Origin: Pseudomonas baetica
GTDB lineage: Bacteria; Pseudomonadota; Gammaproteobacteria; Pseudomonadales; Pseudomonadaceae
Direction: 5' to 3'
Length of the DNA: 64,000 bases
NCBI RefSeq assembly: GCF_002813455.1
Contig: NZ_PHHE01000001.1
Location: 3,206,001 to 3,270,000 of the forward strand
In this document: positions 28,130 through 41,000 of the stretch, one piece after another
Layout of the letters: each line of letters begins with the position of its first letter
Position numbering within the stretch: the stretch's first letter is position 1
Notes under the pieces: model-generated
Told to the model about the DNA's origin: nothing
The model's database searches: none
What the model saw: only the letters and a program-made list of their open reading frames with translations
Translations under genes and position numbers: made by a program

Positions 28130-30275
28130 TGATCTGCCCCTTCTTCAACGCTTCCATCACGGCGGCTTTCGGGCCGTCGGCGAGAATCTGCCCGCGATCA
28201 ATCACCAGCAGACGATCCACTAACGACAGCAGGGATGCCCGGTGCGTCACCAGCACCACGGTCTTGTTTTCAATCACCGCCGCGAGGCGTTGCTTGAGGC
28301 GTTCTTCACCGGTGTTGTCCATGGCGCTGGTCGGCTCATCCATCAACAGAATCGGCGGATTGAGCAACAGCGCCCGGGCCAGGGCGACGTTCTGGCGTTG
28401 GCCGCCCGACAGGTTTTGCCCGCGCTCGCCCACTTGCAGTTCGTAGCCTTGCGGGTGCAGGCGGGCGAATTCGTGGACACCGGCCAGTTCGGCGGCTTGC
28501 AGCACCAGCTCGTCTTCGACATAACGCGCGCCGGAAACCAGGTTGTCACGCAGGGTGCCGGCCAAGAGCTGGATGTCCTGCGGCACGTAGCCGATGTTGT
28601 GGCGCAACTCGCTGACGTCGATCTGGCGGATATCAACGCCGTCCACCAGCAACGCGCCGTCGTCCGGCTGATAGAGGCCAACCAGCAGTTTGGCGAGCGA
28701 GCTCTTGCCCGAGCCGCTGCGGCCAATGATGCCGATTTTCTCGCCGGGACGAATCACCAGGTTGATGTTCTTCAGCGCCGGGTTCTGTTGCTCCGGGTAG
28801 GTGAAATTCAGTTGACGGCATTCGATGGCGCCTTGCAGAACCTTGCGGCTCAGCGGACGCTCTTCGAAATTGCGCTCTTGCGGCAGCTCCATCATCTGGT
28901 CGACCGAGGTCATGGTCACCCGCGCCTGCTGATAACGGGTCAGCAGACCGGACAACGATGCCAACGGGCTGAGCGCGCGACCGCTGAGCATGTAGCAGGC
29001 AATCAGACCGCCCATGCTCAGGTGGCCATCGATGATCTGGTACACGCCGAAGACGATCATGATCACCCCGGCCAGTTGCTGGATCAGCAGGGTGATGTTC
29101 ATCGCCAGACCGGAGAGCATTTTCACCCGCAGTTCGAGGCGGCTGAGGGTGCCGATGGTCTGTTCCCACTGGTATTGACGTTCGCTTTCGGCGTTGTTGA
29201 CCTTGACCGCGTCGAGGCCGGCGAGGGTTTCGATCAGGCTCGACTGGCGCTCGGCGCCGAGGGCCATGGTCCGTTCCATGGTGGCCACCAGCGGCTTCTG
29301 CAGCGCGTAACCGATCAGCAGGGCAATCGGAAACGCCAGCACCGGAATCCACACCAGATGCCCGCCGAGAATGGCGATGACGATGAAGATCAGAATGGTG
29401 AACGGCAGGTCGATCAGGCTGGTCAGGGTCAGCGAGGCGAGGAAGTCGCGCAGGCTCTGAAACTCGTGGATGTTCTGCGCGAAACTGCCGACACGCGCCG
29501 GGCGGTATTTCATGGCCATGCCGACGATGCGCTCAAACAGCGTCGCGGAGATGATCAGGTCGGTTTTCTTCCCGGCCAGATCCAGGCACAGACTGCGCAG
29601 GCTCTTGAGGATCAGGTCGAAGATGTAGGCGCCGGTGATGCCCAAGGCGAGCACCCACAGGGTCGCTTCGGCCTGGTTCGGCACCACGCGGTCGTAGACG
29701 TTCATCACGAACAGCGGCGCGGCCATGGCGATGATGTTGATCAGGAAACTGGCGGCGATGGCATCGGCGTACAGCCAGCGCGAGCGCTTGAGGGTGTCGC
29801 GGAACCACGAACGCGCGCGCGGGATCAGCGTGCCGTGGTTGACGTCGAATTTGTGTTGGGGTTGGGCGAAAAAGACTTTGCCGGTGTAGTCGTCGGCCAG
29901 CAGCTCGCGGCCGACCACGGATTCGCCGCCGTCGCTTTCGCTGAGCAGCACCCGTGCTTCGTTTTCACCTTGCCAGCCAAGCAGGATGGCACTGCGGCCG
30001 TCCTTGAGCAGCAACAAAGCCGGCATGGCGATTGCCGGAATTTCTTCCAGCTTGCGCTGCAGCACCCGACCTTGCAGGCCGGCGCGAGCCGCCGCGCGGG
30101 GCAGCAACTCGACACTCAGACGTTGTTTGGGCAGCGGCAGGCCGGTGGTCAGCATCGCCGCGCTGGCGGGCTTCTGGTGCAGCATGCAAAGGGCGAGCAG
30201 ACCGTCCAGCAACGGATCGTCGTGCAACGCGCGTGGATCATGACTGAGATGAACTCGACTGACTTCTGATTCCAC
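28119..30275 (-). CDS. lapB: LapB, type I secretion ABC transporter
   Basis: ABC exporter that drives LapA secretion. The N-terminal domain (about 1-140) is C39-like but lacks the catalytic Q-x5-C-G, so it docks rather than cleaves. Six helices (about 160-430) follow, then the nucleotide-binding domain: Walker A GRSGSGKSS, signature NLSGGQRQNVALARALL, Walker B ILLMDEPTSAMD, H-loop VTHRASLL. The GTG at 30275 is preferred over one at 30284 because an AAAGAG lies 8 bases upstream of it. It lies 34 bases after lapE and overlaps lapC. Confidence 0.95.
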   Translation of the reverse strand: MESEVSRVHLSHDPRALHDDPLLDGLLALCMLHQKPASAAMLTTGLPLPKQRLSVELLPRAAARAGLQGRVLQRKLEEIPAIAMPALLLLKDGRSAILLGWQGENEARVLLSESDGGESVVGRELLADDYTGKVFFAQPQHKFDVNHGTLIPRARSWFRDTLKRSRWLYADAIAASFLINIIAMAAPLFVMNVYDRVVPNQAEATLWVLALGITGAYIFDLILKSLRSLCLDLAGKKTDLIISATLFERIVGMAMKYRPARVGSFAQNIHEFQSLRDFLASLTLTSLIDLPFTILIFIVIAILGGHLVWIPVLAFPIALLIGYALQKPLVATMERTMALGAERQSSLIETLAGLDAVKVNNAESERQYQWEQTIGTLSRLELRVKMLSGLAMNITLLIQQLAGVIMIVFGVYQIIDGHLSMGGLIACYMLSGRALSPLASLSGLLTRYQQARVTMTSVDQMMELPQERNFEERPLSRKVLQGAIECRQLNFTYPEQQNPALKNINLVIRPGEKIGIIGRSGSGKSSLAKLLVGLYQPDDGALLVDGVDIRQIDVSELRHNIGYVPQDIQLLAGTLRDNLVSGARYVEDELVLQAAELAGVHEFARLHPQGYELQVGERGQNLSGGQRQNVALARALLLNPPILLMDEPTSAMDNTGEERLKQRLAAVIENKTVVLVTHRASLLSLVDRLLVIDRGQILADGPKAAVMEALKKGQISVA

Positions 30276-30309
30276 GCTCGACACTCTTTGGCAATTGAAA
30301 AGGGATAAC

Positions 30310-31662
30310 TCAATTCATCCCAGGCAACTGGACCTTGGGCTTCACGTCGTTCTGCACAACGGATGCCAACGGTGCAACCACTCCCTGGCTTCTGAGCAAC
30401 TCGCCCATGGTCGCCTTGATTCGATACTGAGTAAATAACTGAATGTTTTTGATTTCAGCCAGACGCCGCGAAGCGGTGAACAACTCGTTTTCGCTGTCGA
30501 GCAAGTCGAGCAGGGTACGTTCGCCAAGGCTGAACTGACGCTGGTAAGCGGTGCGCACCGAGGTGCTGTGATCGACGTACTGCTGAGCAATCGGCACTTG
30601 CGCGTTAGCGTTGTTCAGGGCGTTCCAGGCCAGGCCCAGCTCTTCATTCAACTGACGCAGGGCGTTGTTGCGGATGTCCAGCGCCTGGTTCGACAGGTAC
30701 GACTTGGATTCCAGATCCGCCTTGTTGCTGCCGCCCGAATACAGGTTGAAGCGCATGCGCAGCATGGCCTGCCATTCGTTGTTGTGACCATTCTGACCGT
30801 CGAGATCGTTGTCGGCAGTGCGGCCCAGTTCGGCATCAAAGCGTGGGTAAAAGGTCGACTTGGCGGTTTGGTACTGTTTCTCGGCGGCGGCGATGTCGGA
30901 TTCGGCCGAACGCAGGATCGGGCTGTTTTCCAGCATTTGCTGACGCGCTTCATTAAGGTTGGCCGGCATCATCGCCATGAAAGGAGCCGGACGCTCCAGC
31001 TGATCGGGCATCTGGCCGACAGCGCTGAGGAAGTTGGTTTCGGAGTCAGCCAGATTGGTCTGCTCGGTGATCAGGTTGTTGCGGGCCTGGGCCATCCGCG
31101 CTTCGGCCTGATCGAGGTCGGCACCGCTGCCCACGCCGCGCTGGGTGCGCAGCTGGATCTGGTCGTAGATGCGCTGGTGGCTCTTGAGGTTTTCTTCAGC
31201 CAGACGCACGAATTCACGGCGGGTCAGCACATCCAGATAAACCTGGGCGACGGTCAGCGCGGTGCGCTCGGAAGTCCCCAGCAGCGAGTAGGCGCGGGAG
31301 TTGACGGTGGCTTGTTGACGCCCGACTTCGCTGGACGTCGCAAAACCGTCAAAGACCATTTGCGACAGACGTAAACTTGACTCGCTGCGGTTAAGGGTTT
31401 CCCAGTGATTGCCGCCGCCATTGGCCCGGGTGGTCACGCTGTCGGTGCCTTCACGACCATAACCGCCCAGCAGATCGACCTTGGGCAGGTATCCACCTTT
31501 AGCTGCCTTTAATTGATAATCCGCAGCCAGACGACTGTTGACCCCTGCCTGGATTTCCGGATGGACATCCAGTGCCTGTTGCATGGCTTCTGGTAAGGAT
31601 TGTGCTTGGGCAAAAGAGGCGGCGAGTGCGAAGGGTAGAGCCTTGAACAAATGCGAACGCAT
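30310..31662 (-). CDS. lapE: LapE, TolC-family outer-membrane channel
   Basis: Outer-membrane component of the LapA exporter. The 450-residue product has a signal peptide (MRSHLFKALPFALAASFAQA), then two OEP repeats with long helices (ALDVHPEIQAGVN; GSGADLDQAEARMAQARNNL; GERTLLDLLDSENELFTASRRL). It is the TolC/AggA subclass used with RTX adhesins, not a lipoprotein. It is the first gene of lapEBC, and it is divergent to lapA across a 358-base region, so both are likely expressed from the same control region. Confidence 0.94.
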   Translation of the reverse strand: MRSHLFKALPFALAASFAQAQSLPEAMQQALDVHPEIQAGVNSRLAADYQLKAAKGGYLPKVDLLGGYGREGTDSVTTRANGGGNHWETLNRSESSLRLSQMVFDGFATSSEVGRQQATVNSRAYSLLGTSERTALTVAQVYLDVLTRREFVRLAEENLKSHQRIYDQIQLRTQRGVGSGADLDQAEARMAQARNNLITEQTNLADSETNFLSAVGQMPDQLERPAPFMAMMPANLNEARQQMLENSPILRSAESDIAAAEKQYQTAKSTFYPRFDAELGRTADNDLDGQNGHNNEWQAMLRMRFNLYSGGSNKADLESKSYLSNQALDIRNNALRQLNEELGLAWNALNNANAQVPIAQQYVDHSTSVRTAYQRQFSLGERTLLDLLDSENELFTASRRLAEIKNIQLFTQYRIKATMGELLRSQGVVAPLASVVQNDVKPKVQLPGMN

Positions 31663-32020
31663 GGTAACGATTTCCCAGAACTACTTGTCTTGAATCACAG
31701 CAAAGAGTGGTGCTGCGGCGGATGATGGCAACCGGAATGACCGTATGTCGGAAAGTTCAAAACAGGAACCGGATCACACGCTAAAGGACAGGTCGCCGCG
31801 GAAATATCAATGTGACATTAGTGGGGCGATTGTTTAGGATGGCACCCAGAAGGTCAATAGTTTGGCATAAAGTTAATCGCGAAAGCATCCAGCCAAATTA
31901 TTGACGAAAAGACGCGTCAAACTTGTTTCGCAAATTTTTAAAGTACGTCCAGACTGAATTGGCATCCATGCCGTCAGGTTTATGGAAGTCAATTGAACGT
32001 GACACCCCGGAGAGTCTTCA
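31663..32020. promoter_or_regulatory. Divergent lapE / lapA control region
   Basis: A 358-base, relatively AT-rich gap between the two start codons. The lapA ribosome site is GGAG about 9 bases before the ATG. Promoter boxes cannot be assigned with confidence; a TGGCAC element near 31838 lacks the TTGC partner expected for sigma-54. No small gene is supported. Confidence 0.6.
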
Positions 32021-35000
32021 ATGAGCAGTGTTGTTGCCATCGTCAAAAGCATTGTCGGTCAGGTATTCGTGGTGTCCCCAGAGGGCGTACGCCGCGTACT
32101 CGTTGAGGGCGATCGCCTGTTTGTCGGCGACCAGATCGACACCGGTCTGTCCGGCGCCGTGTCGCTTGAACTGGCTGATGGCCGCACCCTGGACCTGGGC
32201 CGCGAAACCCAGTGGAGCGCCAACGCGCCCGACTCCAGCACTGACCTGGCCGAAGCCACCGCGCAGGCTGCGCCGTCGGTAGCAGAACTGCAGCAAGCCA
32301 TCGCTGCGGGCGTCGACCCGACCACCGCACTTGAAGCCACCGCTGCCGGCGCAACCGCCGCAGGTACTGGCGGCGCGGCGGGCGGCGGTCACAGCTTCGT
32401 GATGCTCGATGCCACGGCTGGCCGCGTTGATCCGACCATTGGCTTCCCGACTGCCGGGATCAACTCCGGTGCGCAAGCCGCACAGAACATCACTGGTGGC
32501 CAGACCACCGATACGACCAGCAACGCCCTGCGTGAGTCGACCTTGAGCCTCAGCGCCACGCCGACCATCACCGAAGCAGGCGGCGTGCTGGTGTACACCG
32601 CGACCCTGACCCAGGCGCCACTGACTGACCTGACCATCACCCTGTCCAACGGCGCGGTGATCGTGATTCCGGCCGGTTCGACCACCGGCACCGTCAACGT
32701 GCCGATGGCCCCCAACGACACCGTTTACAACGACCCGACCCAGATTGACGTGACCGTCACCGGCACCACCGGCGGCAACGGCATCACCGTGACCCCGCCG
32801 ACCACTCCGGCCACGACCCAGGTCACCGACACCATCGACACCACCACCGTCACTCTGACGGCGGGGCCGAGCGTGACCGAAGGCGGTCAGATCACTTACA
32901 CCGCGACCCTGACCAGCCCGGCGCAAACGCCGGTCACCGTCACCCTGTCGAACGGCTCGACCATCACCATCGGCGCGGGCCAGACCACCGGCACCGTCAA
33001 CGTGCCAACCCCGGCCAATGACGTCTATAACAACGGCAGCACCGTCACCACCACCATCACCGGTGCCACCGGCGGCAACTTCGAAAACCTGGTGCCGAAC
33101 CCGACACCGGCGGTGACCACCATCACCGATTCGATCGATAACACCGGCCTGACCCTGACCGCCACCGGCAGCGTCGTCGAGGGTGAGCAGATCACCTACA
33201 CCGCGACCCTGACCAACCCGGCGCAAACGCCAGTCACCGTCACCCTGTCGAACGGTTCGACCATCACCATTGAGGCCGGCCAGACCACCGGCACCGTCAA
33301 CGTGCCGACCGCGCCAAACGACGTCTACAACAATGGCGGCACCGTCAGCACCACGATTACCGGCGCTACCGGTGGCAACTTCGAAAACCTGGTGCCGAAC
33401 ACCACGCCAGCGACCACTACCGTTACCGATTCGATCGACACCACCAGCGTGAGCCTCACCGCCACCGGCACTGTTGTCGAAGGCGGGCAGATCACTTACA
33501 CCGCGACCCTGACCAACCCGGCGCAAACCCCGGTGACCGTCACCCTGTCGAACGGTTCGACCATCACTATTGAAGCCGGCCAGACCACTGGCACCGTCAA
33601 CGTGCCGACGGCGGCTAACGACGTCTATAACAACGGCAGCACCGTCAGCACCACGATCACTGACGCTACCGGCGGTAATTTCGAAAACCTGGTGCCAAAC
33701 CCGACGCCAGCGACCACTACCATTACCGACTCGATCGACACCACCAATTTGTCGCTGAGTGCCACCGGTTCGGTGGCCGAAGGTGGTTCGATCGTTTACA
33801 CCGCGACCCTGACCAACGCCGCACAAACTCCGGTGACCGTGACCCTGAGCAACGGTTCGGTGATCACCATTGAAGCGGGCAAGACCACGGGCACCGTGAC
33901 AGTTCCGGCGCCTGCCGATGACGTCTATAAAGACGCCGGCAAAGTCGAAGTCTCCATCACGGACGCCAGCGGCGGTAACTTCGAGAACCTCGTTCCGAGC
34001 ACCACGCCAGCTGTGACCGAAGTGACCGACACCATCGACACTTCGACCGTGAAACTGAGCGCCGATACGTCGGTGGCTGAAGGTGGCACTGTCACTTACA
34101 CCGCGACCGTTGGCGCGCCGGTCACCGGTTCGCCTGTCGTGGTAACGCTGGCCAATGGTCAAAACATCACCATCGAAGTGGGTAAAACCACCGGCAGCGT
34201 GACCTTCACCGCACCGAACGATGCTTTGACCGGTAACGCACCGCTGACCAACTCGATCACTGGCGTGACTGGCGGCAACTACGAAGATCTCGTGGCCGAC
34301 AAGACCCCGGTTTCGACTACCGTCACCGATACCGTCGACACCACCAATCTGTCCCTGAGTGCCACGGGTTCCGTGGCTGAAGGCGGTTCGATCGTTTACA
34401 CCGCGACGCTGACCAATGCTGCCGGTTCGCCGGTGACCGTGACCCTGAGCAACGGCTCGGTGATCACCATCGAAGCCGGCAAAACCACCGGCACCGTAAC
34501 CGTTCCGGCGCCTGCCGATGACGTCTATAAAGACGCCGGCAAAGTCGAAGTGACCATCAAAGACGCTACCGGCGGCAATTTCGAGAACCTCGTTCCGAGC
34601 ACCGTCCCAGCCGTTACCGATGTCACTGACACCATTGATACTTCGACCGTGAAACTGACGGCTGATACTTCGGTCGCTGAAGGCGGCACCGTCACCTACA
34701 CTGCCACCGTTGGCGCGCCAGTGACTGGCTCGCCGGTTGTGGTGACACTGGCCAATGGTCAAAGCATCACCATCGAAGTGGGTAAAACCACCGGCACTGT
34801 GACCACCGCTGCGCCGAACGATGCGCTGGTTGGCCAGGCCCCGGTGACCAACTCGATCACCAACGTCAGCGGCGGCAACTACGAGAACCTCGTTGCCGAC
34901 AAGACGCCCGTCAGCACCACCGTGACTGATACCCCCGACACCACCAACCTGTCGCTTAGCGCGACCGGCTCCGTGGCTGAAGGTGGCCAGATTACCTACA

Positions 35001-38000
35001 CCGCGACGCTGACCAACGCAGCGGGCTCGCCGGTCACCGTGAACCTGAGCAACGGCTCGGTGATCACCATCGAAGCAGGCAAAACCACCGGCACCGTGAC
35101 GGTTCCGGCACCTGCCGATGACGTCTACAAGGACGCCGGCAAAGTCGAAGTGACCATCAAGGACGCTACCGGCGGCAACTTCGAGAACCTCGTTCCGAGC
35201 ACCGTCCCAGCAGTGACCGATGTCACTGACACCATCGACACCTCGACGGTGAAACTGACTGCCGACACGTCCGTGGCTGAAGGTGGCACCGTCACCTATA
35301 CCGCCACTGTTGGCGCGCCAGTGACCGGTTCGCCTGTTGTGGTGACCTTGGCCAACGGCCAAAGCATCACCATCGAAGTGGGTAAAACCACGGGCACCGT
35401 GACCTTCACCGCACCGAACGATGCGCTGACCGGTCACGCGCCGTTGAGCAACTCGATCACCGACGTGAGCGGCGGCAATTACGAAAATCTGGTGGCGGAC
35501 AAGACGCCTGTTTCGACTAACGTCACCGATACCGTCGACACCACCAATCTGTCGCTCAGCGCCACCGGTTCTGTGGCCGAGGGCGGTTCGATTGTTTACA
35601 CCGCGACGTTGACCAACGCTGCCGGTTCGCCGGTGACCGTGACGCTGAGCAACGGCTCGGTCATCACTATCGAAGCGGGTAAAACCACTGGCACCGTGAC
35701 TGTTCCGGCACCTGCCGATGACGTCTATAAAGACGCGGGCAAGGTCGAAGCGACCATTTCGACCGCCACGGGCGGCAACTTCGAAAACCTGGTGCCGAGC
35801 ACGGTCCCGGCAGTGACTGAAGTCTCCGATACCATCGACACCTCGACCGTCAAACTGACCGCCGATACATCTGTAGCCGAAGGTGGCACCGTCACCTATA
35901 CCGCGACCGTCGGCGCTCCAGTGACAGGTTCGCCTGTCGTGGTGACTCTGGCCAACGGCCAGAACATCACCATCGAAGTCGGTAAAACCACCGGCACCGT
36001 GACCTTCACCGCGCCAAACGATGCATTGGTCGGCCAGGCTCCGGTCACCAACTCGATCACCAACGTGACGGGTGGCAACTACGAAAATCTCGTAGCGGAC
36101 AAAACCCCGGTCAGCACCACCGTGACCGACACCACCGACACCACCAACCTGTCGCTCAGCGCGACCGGCTCCGTGGCCGAGGGTGGCCAGATCACTTACA
36201 CCGCGACCCTGACCAATGCCGCCGGTTCGCCAGTGACGGTGACCCTGAGCAACGGCTCGGTGATCACCATCGAAGCAGGCAAAACCACCGGCACCGTGAC
36301 GGTTCCGGCGCCAGCCGATGACGTCTATAAAGACGCGGGCAAAGTCGAAGCAACCATTTCGACTGCCACGGGCGGCAATTTCGAGAACCTCGTTCCAAGC
36401 ACCGTCCCAGCGGTGACCGATGTCACTGACACCATCGATACTTCCACCGTCAAACTGACGGCTGATACTTCCGTGGCAGAGGGTGGCACTGTCACCTACA
36501 CCGCCACTGTTGGTGCGCCGGTCACCGGTTCGCCTGTCGTGGTGGCGTTGGCCAACGGTCAGCAGATCACCATCGAAGTGGGCAAAACCACGGGCACCGT
36601 GACTTTCACCGCACCGAACGATGCGTTGACCGGGCACGCGCCGTTGAGCAACTCGATCACCGACGTGAGCGGCGGCAATTACGAAAATCTGGTCGCGGAC
36701 AAGACGCCGGTTTCGACCACCGTTACCGATACCGTCGACACCACCAATCTGTCGCTCAGCGCCACCGGCTCTGTGGCTGAGGGCGGTTCGATCGTTTACA
36801 CCGCGACCCTGACCAATGCGGCAGGCTCGCCCGTCACCGTAACGCTGAGCAACGGCTCGGTCATCACCATCGAAACGGGTAAAACCACAGGCACCGTGAC
36901 TGTTCCGGCACCTGCCGATGACGTCTATAAAGACGCGGGCAAGGTCGAAGCAACCATTTCGACTGCCACGGGCGGCAACTTCGAAAACCTGGTGCCGAGC
37001 ACGGTCCCGGCAGTGACTGAAGTCACCGATACCATCGACACCTCGACCGTCAAACTGACCGCCGATACATCTGTAGCCGAAGGTGGCACTGTCACCTATA
37101 CCGCCACTGTTGGCGCGCCAGTGACTGGCTCGCCGGTTGTGGTGACTCTGGCCAACGGCCAGAACATCACCATCGAAGTAGGCAAAACCACGGGCACCGT
37201 GACCACCACGGCGCCGAACGATGCATTGGTTGGCCAGGCCCCGGTCACCAACTCGATCACCAACGTGACGGGTGGCAACTACGAAAATCTCGTAGCGGAC
37301 AAAACCCCGGTCAGCACCACTGTGACCGACACCACCGACACCACCAACCTGTCGCTTAGCGCGACTGGCTCCGTGGCCGAGGGTGGGCAGATCACTTACA
37401 CCGCGACCCTGACCAATGCCGCCGGTTCGCCAGTGACGGTGACCCTGAGCAACGGCTCGGTGATCACCATCGAAGCAGGCAAAACCACCGGCACCGTGAC
37501 GGTTCCGGCACCTGCCGATGACGTCTACAAGGACGCCGGCAAAGTCGAAGTGACCATCAAGGACGCTACCGGCGGCAACTTCGAGAACCTCGTTCCGAGC
37601 ACCGTCCCAGCAGTGACCGATGTCACTGACACCATCGACACCTCGACGGTGAAACTGACTGCCGACACGTCCGTGGCTGAAGGTGGCACCGTCACCTATA
37701 CCGCCACTGTTGGCGCGCCAGTGACCGGTTCGCCTGTTGTGGTGACCTTGGCCAACGGCCAAAGCATCACCATCGAAGTGGGTAAAACCACGGGCACCGT
37801 GACCTTCACCGCACCGAACGATGCGCTGACCGGTCACGCGCCGTTGAGCAACTCGATCACCGACGTGAGCGGCGGCAATTACGAAAATCTGGTGGCGGAC
37901 AAGACGCCTGTTTCGACTAACGTCACCGATACCGTCGACACCACCAATCTGTCGCTCAGCGCCACCGGTTCTGTGGCCGAGGGCGGTTCGATTGTTTACA

Positions 38001-41000
38001 CCGCGACGTTGACCAACGCTGCCGGTTCGCCGGTGACCGTGACGCTGAGCAACGGCTCGGTCATCACTATCGAAGCGGGTAAAACCACTGGCACCGTGAC
38101 TGTTCCGGCACCTGCCGATGACGTCTATAAAGACGCGGGCAAGGTCGAAGCGACCATTTCGACCGCCACGGGCGGCAACTTCGAAAACCTGGTGCCGAGC
38201 ACGGTCCCGGCAGTGACTGAAGTCTCCGATACCATCGACACCTCGACCGTCAAACTGACCGCCGATACATCTGTAGCCGAAGGTGGCACCGTCACCTATA
38301 CCGCGACCGTCGGCGCTCCAGTGACAGGTTCGCCTGTCGTGGTGACTCTGGCCAACGGCCAGAACATCACCATCGAAGTCGGTAAAACCACCGGCACCGT
38401 GACCTTCACCGCGCCAAACGATGCATTGGTCGGCCAGGCTCCGGTCACCAACTCGATCACCAACGTGACGGGTGGCAACTACGAAAATCTCGTAGCGGAC
38501 AAAACCCCGGTCAGCACCACCGTGACCGACACCACCGACACCACCAACCTGTCGCTCAGCGCGACCGGCTCCGTGGCCGAGGGTGGCCAGATCACTTACA
38601 CCGCGACCCTGACCAATGCCGCCGGTTCGCCAGTGACGGTGACCCTGAGCAACGGCTCGGTGATCACCATCGAAGCAGGCAAAACCACCGGCACCGTGAC
38701 GGTTCCGGCGCCAGCCGATGACGTCTATAAAGACGCGGGCAAAGTCGAAGCAACCATTTCGACTGCCACGGGCGGCAATTTCGAGAACCTCGTTCCAAGC
38801 ACCGTCCCAGCGGTGACCGATGTCACTGACACCATCGATACTTCCACCGTCAAACTGACGGCTGATACTTCCGTGGCAGAGGGTGGCACTGTCACCTACA
38901 CCGCCACTGTTGGTGCGCCGGTCACCGGTTCGCCTGTCGTGGTGGCGTTGGCCAACGGTCAGCAGATCACCATCGAAGTGGGCAAAACCACGGGCACCGT
39001 GACTTTCACCGCACCGAACGATGCGTTGACCGGGCACGCGCCGTTGAGCAACTCGATCACCGACGTGAGCGGCGGCAATTACGAAAATCTGGTCGCGGAC
39101 AAGACGCCGGTTTCGACCACCGTTACCGATACCGTCGACACCACCAATCTGTCGCTCAGCGCCACCGGCTCTGTGGCTGAGGGCGGTTCGATCGTTTACA
39201 CCGCGACCCTGACCAATGCGGCAGGCTCGCCCGTCACCGTAACGCTGAGCAACGGCTCGGTCATCACCATCGAAACGGGTAAAACCACAGGCACCGTGAC
39301 TGTTCCGGCACCTGCCGATGACGTCTATAAAGACGCGGGCAAGGTCGAAGCAACCATTTCGACTGCCACGGGCGGCAACTTCGAAAACCTGGTGCCGAGC
39401 ACGGTCCCGGCAGTGACTGAAGTCACCGATACCATCGACACCTCGACCGTCAAACTGACCGCCGATACATCTGTAGCCGAAGGTGGCACTGTCACCTATA
39501 CCGCCACTGTTGGCGCGCCAGTGACTGGCTCGCCGGTTGTGGTGACTCTGGCCAACGGCCAGAACATCACCATCGAAGTAGGCAAAACCACGGGCACCGT
39601 GACCACCACGGCGCCGAACGATGCATTGGTTGGCCAGGCCCCGGTCACCAACTCGATCACCAACGTGACGGGTGGCAACTACGAAAATCTCGTAGCGGAC
39701 AAAACCCCGGTCAGCACCACTGTGACCGACACCACCGACACCACCAACCTGTCGCTTAGCGCGACTGGCTCCGTGGCCGAGGGTGGGCAGATCACTTACA
39801 CCGCGACCCTGACCAATGCCGCCGGTTCGCCAGTGACGGTGACCCTGAGCAACGGCTCGGTGATCACCATCGAAGCAGGCAAAACCACCGGCACCGTGAC
39901 GGTTCCGGCACCTGCCGATGACGTCTATAAAGACGCGGGCAAAGTCGAAGCAACCATTTCGACTGCCACGGGCGGCAATTTCGAGAACCTCGTTCCAAGC
40001 ACCGTCCCAGCGGTGACCGATGTCACTGACACCATCGATACTTCCACCGTCAAACTGACGGCTGATACTTCCGTGGCAGAGGGTGGCACTGTCACCTACA
40101 CCGCCACTGTTGGCGCGCCGGTCACCGGTTCGCCTGTCGTGGTGGCGTTGGCCAACGGTCAGCAGATCACCATCGAAGTGGGCAAAACCACCGGCACCGT
40201 GACCACCACTGCACCGAATGATGCGTTGACCGGTCATGCACCGATTACCAACTCGATCACTGATGTCAGCGGCGGTAACTACGAAAACCTCGTGGCCGAC
40301 AAAACTCCGGTCAGCACCACCGTGACCGATACCACCGACACCACCAACCTGTCGCTCAGCGCCACCGGTGCAGTGAACGAAGGTGGCCAGATCACCTACA
40401 CCGCGACCCTGACCAACGCTGCCGGCTCGCCGGTGACCGTGACGTTGAGCAACGGCGCGACCATCACCATCGATGCAGGCAAAACCACCGGCACCGTGAC
40501 AGTCGATGCACCGAAGGACGACGTCTACAAAGACGCCGGCACTGTTGAAGCGACCATCAAAGGCGCGACCGGTGGCAACTTCGAAAACCTCGTCACCAGC
40601 GACACCCCGGCGGTGACCACCGTCAACGACACCATCGACACTTCCACCGTGTCGCTGACCGCCACCGCGAACGTCGCCGAAGGCGAAACCGTGGTCTACA
40701 CCGCGACCGTGACCGCACCGGTGACCGGCTCGCCAGTCGTGGTGACCCTGTCCAACGGCCAGACCATCACCATCGCCGTGGGCGAAACCACCGGCACCGT
40801 GAATTTCGTTGCACCGAACAGCCCATTGGCGGGCGGCAGCTCCCTGAGCGTGACCATCGACGGCGCCACCGGCGGCAACTACGAAAAACTGGCGGTCGAC
40901 GGCAAGCCTGCTGACACCGCCGTGTCGGACACCATTGACACCACCAACCTGAACCTGACCGCGACCGACTCGGTGGCTGAAGGCGGTTCGATCGTTTACA

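Noticed and set aside
31830..31860. A possible sigma-54 promoter before lapA (TGGCAC)
   Set aside because: The -12 element (TTGC) is missing at the right spacing.
32018..40237. A 2739-codon open frame on the minus strand across lapA (and a second at 42470-47344)
   Set aside because: It is an antisense shadow: the 300-base repeat and strong GC3 keep stops out of one frame. The product is low-complexity (repeated GDG/RRG/VGQG), with no start signal, domain or signal peptide.
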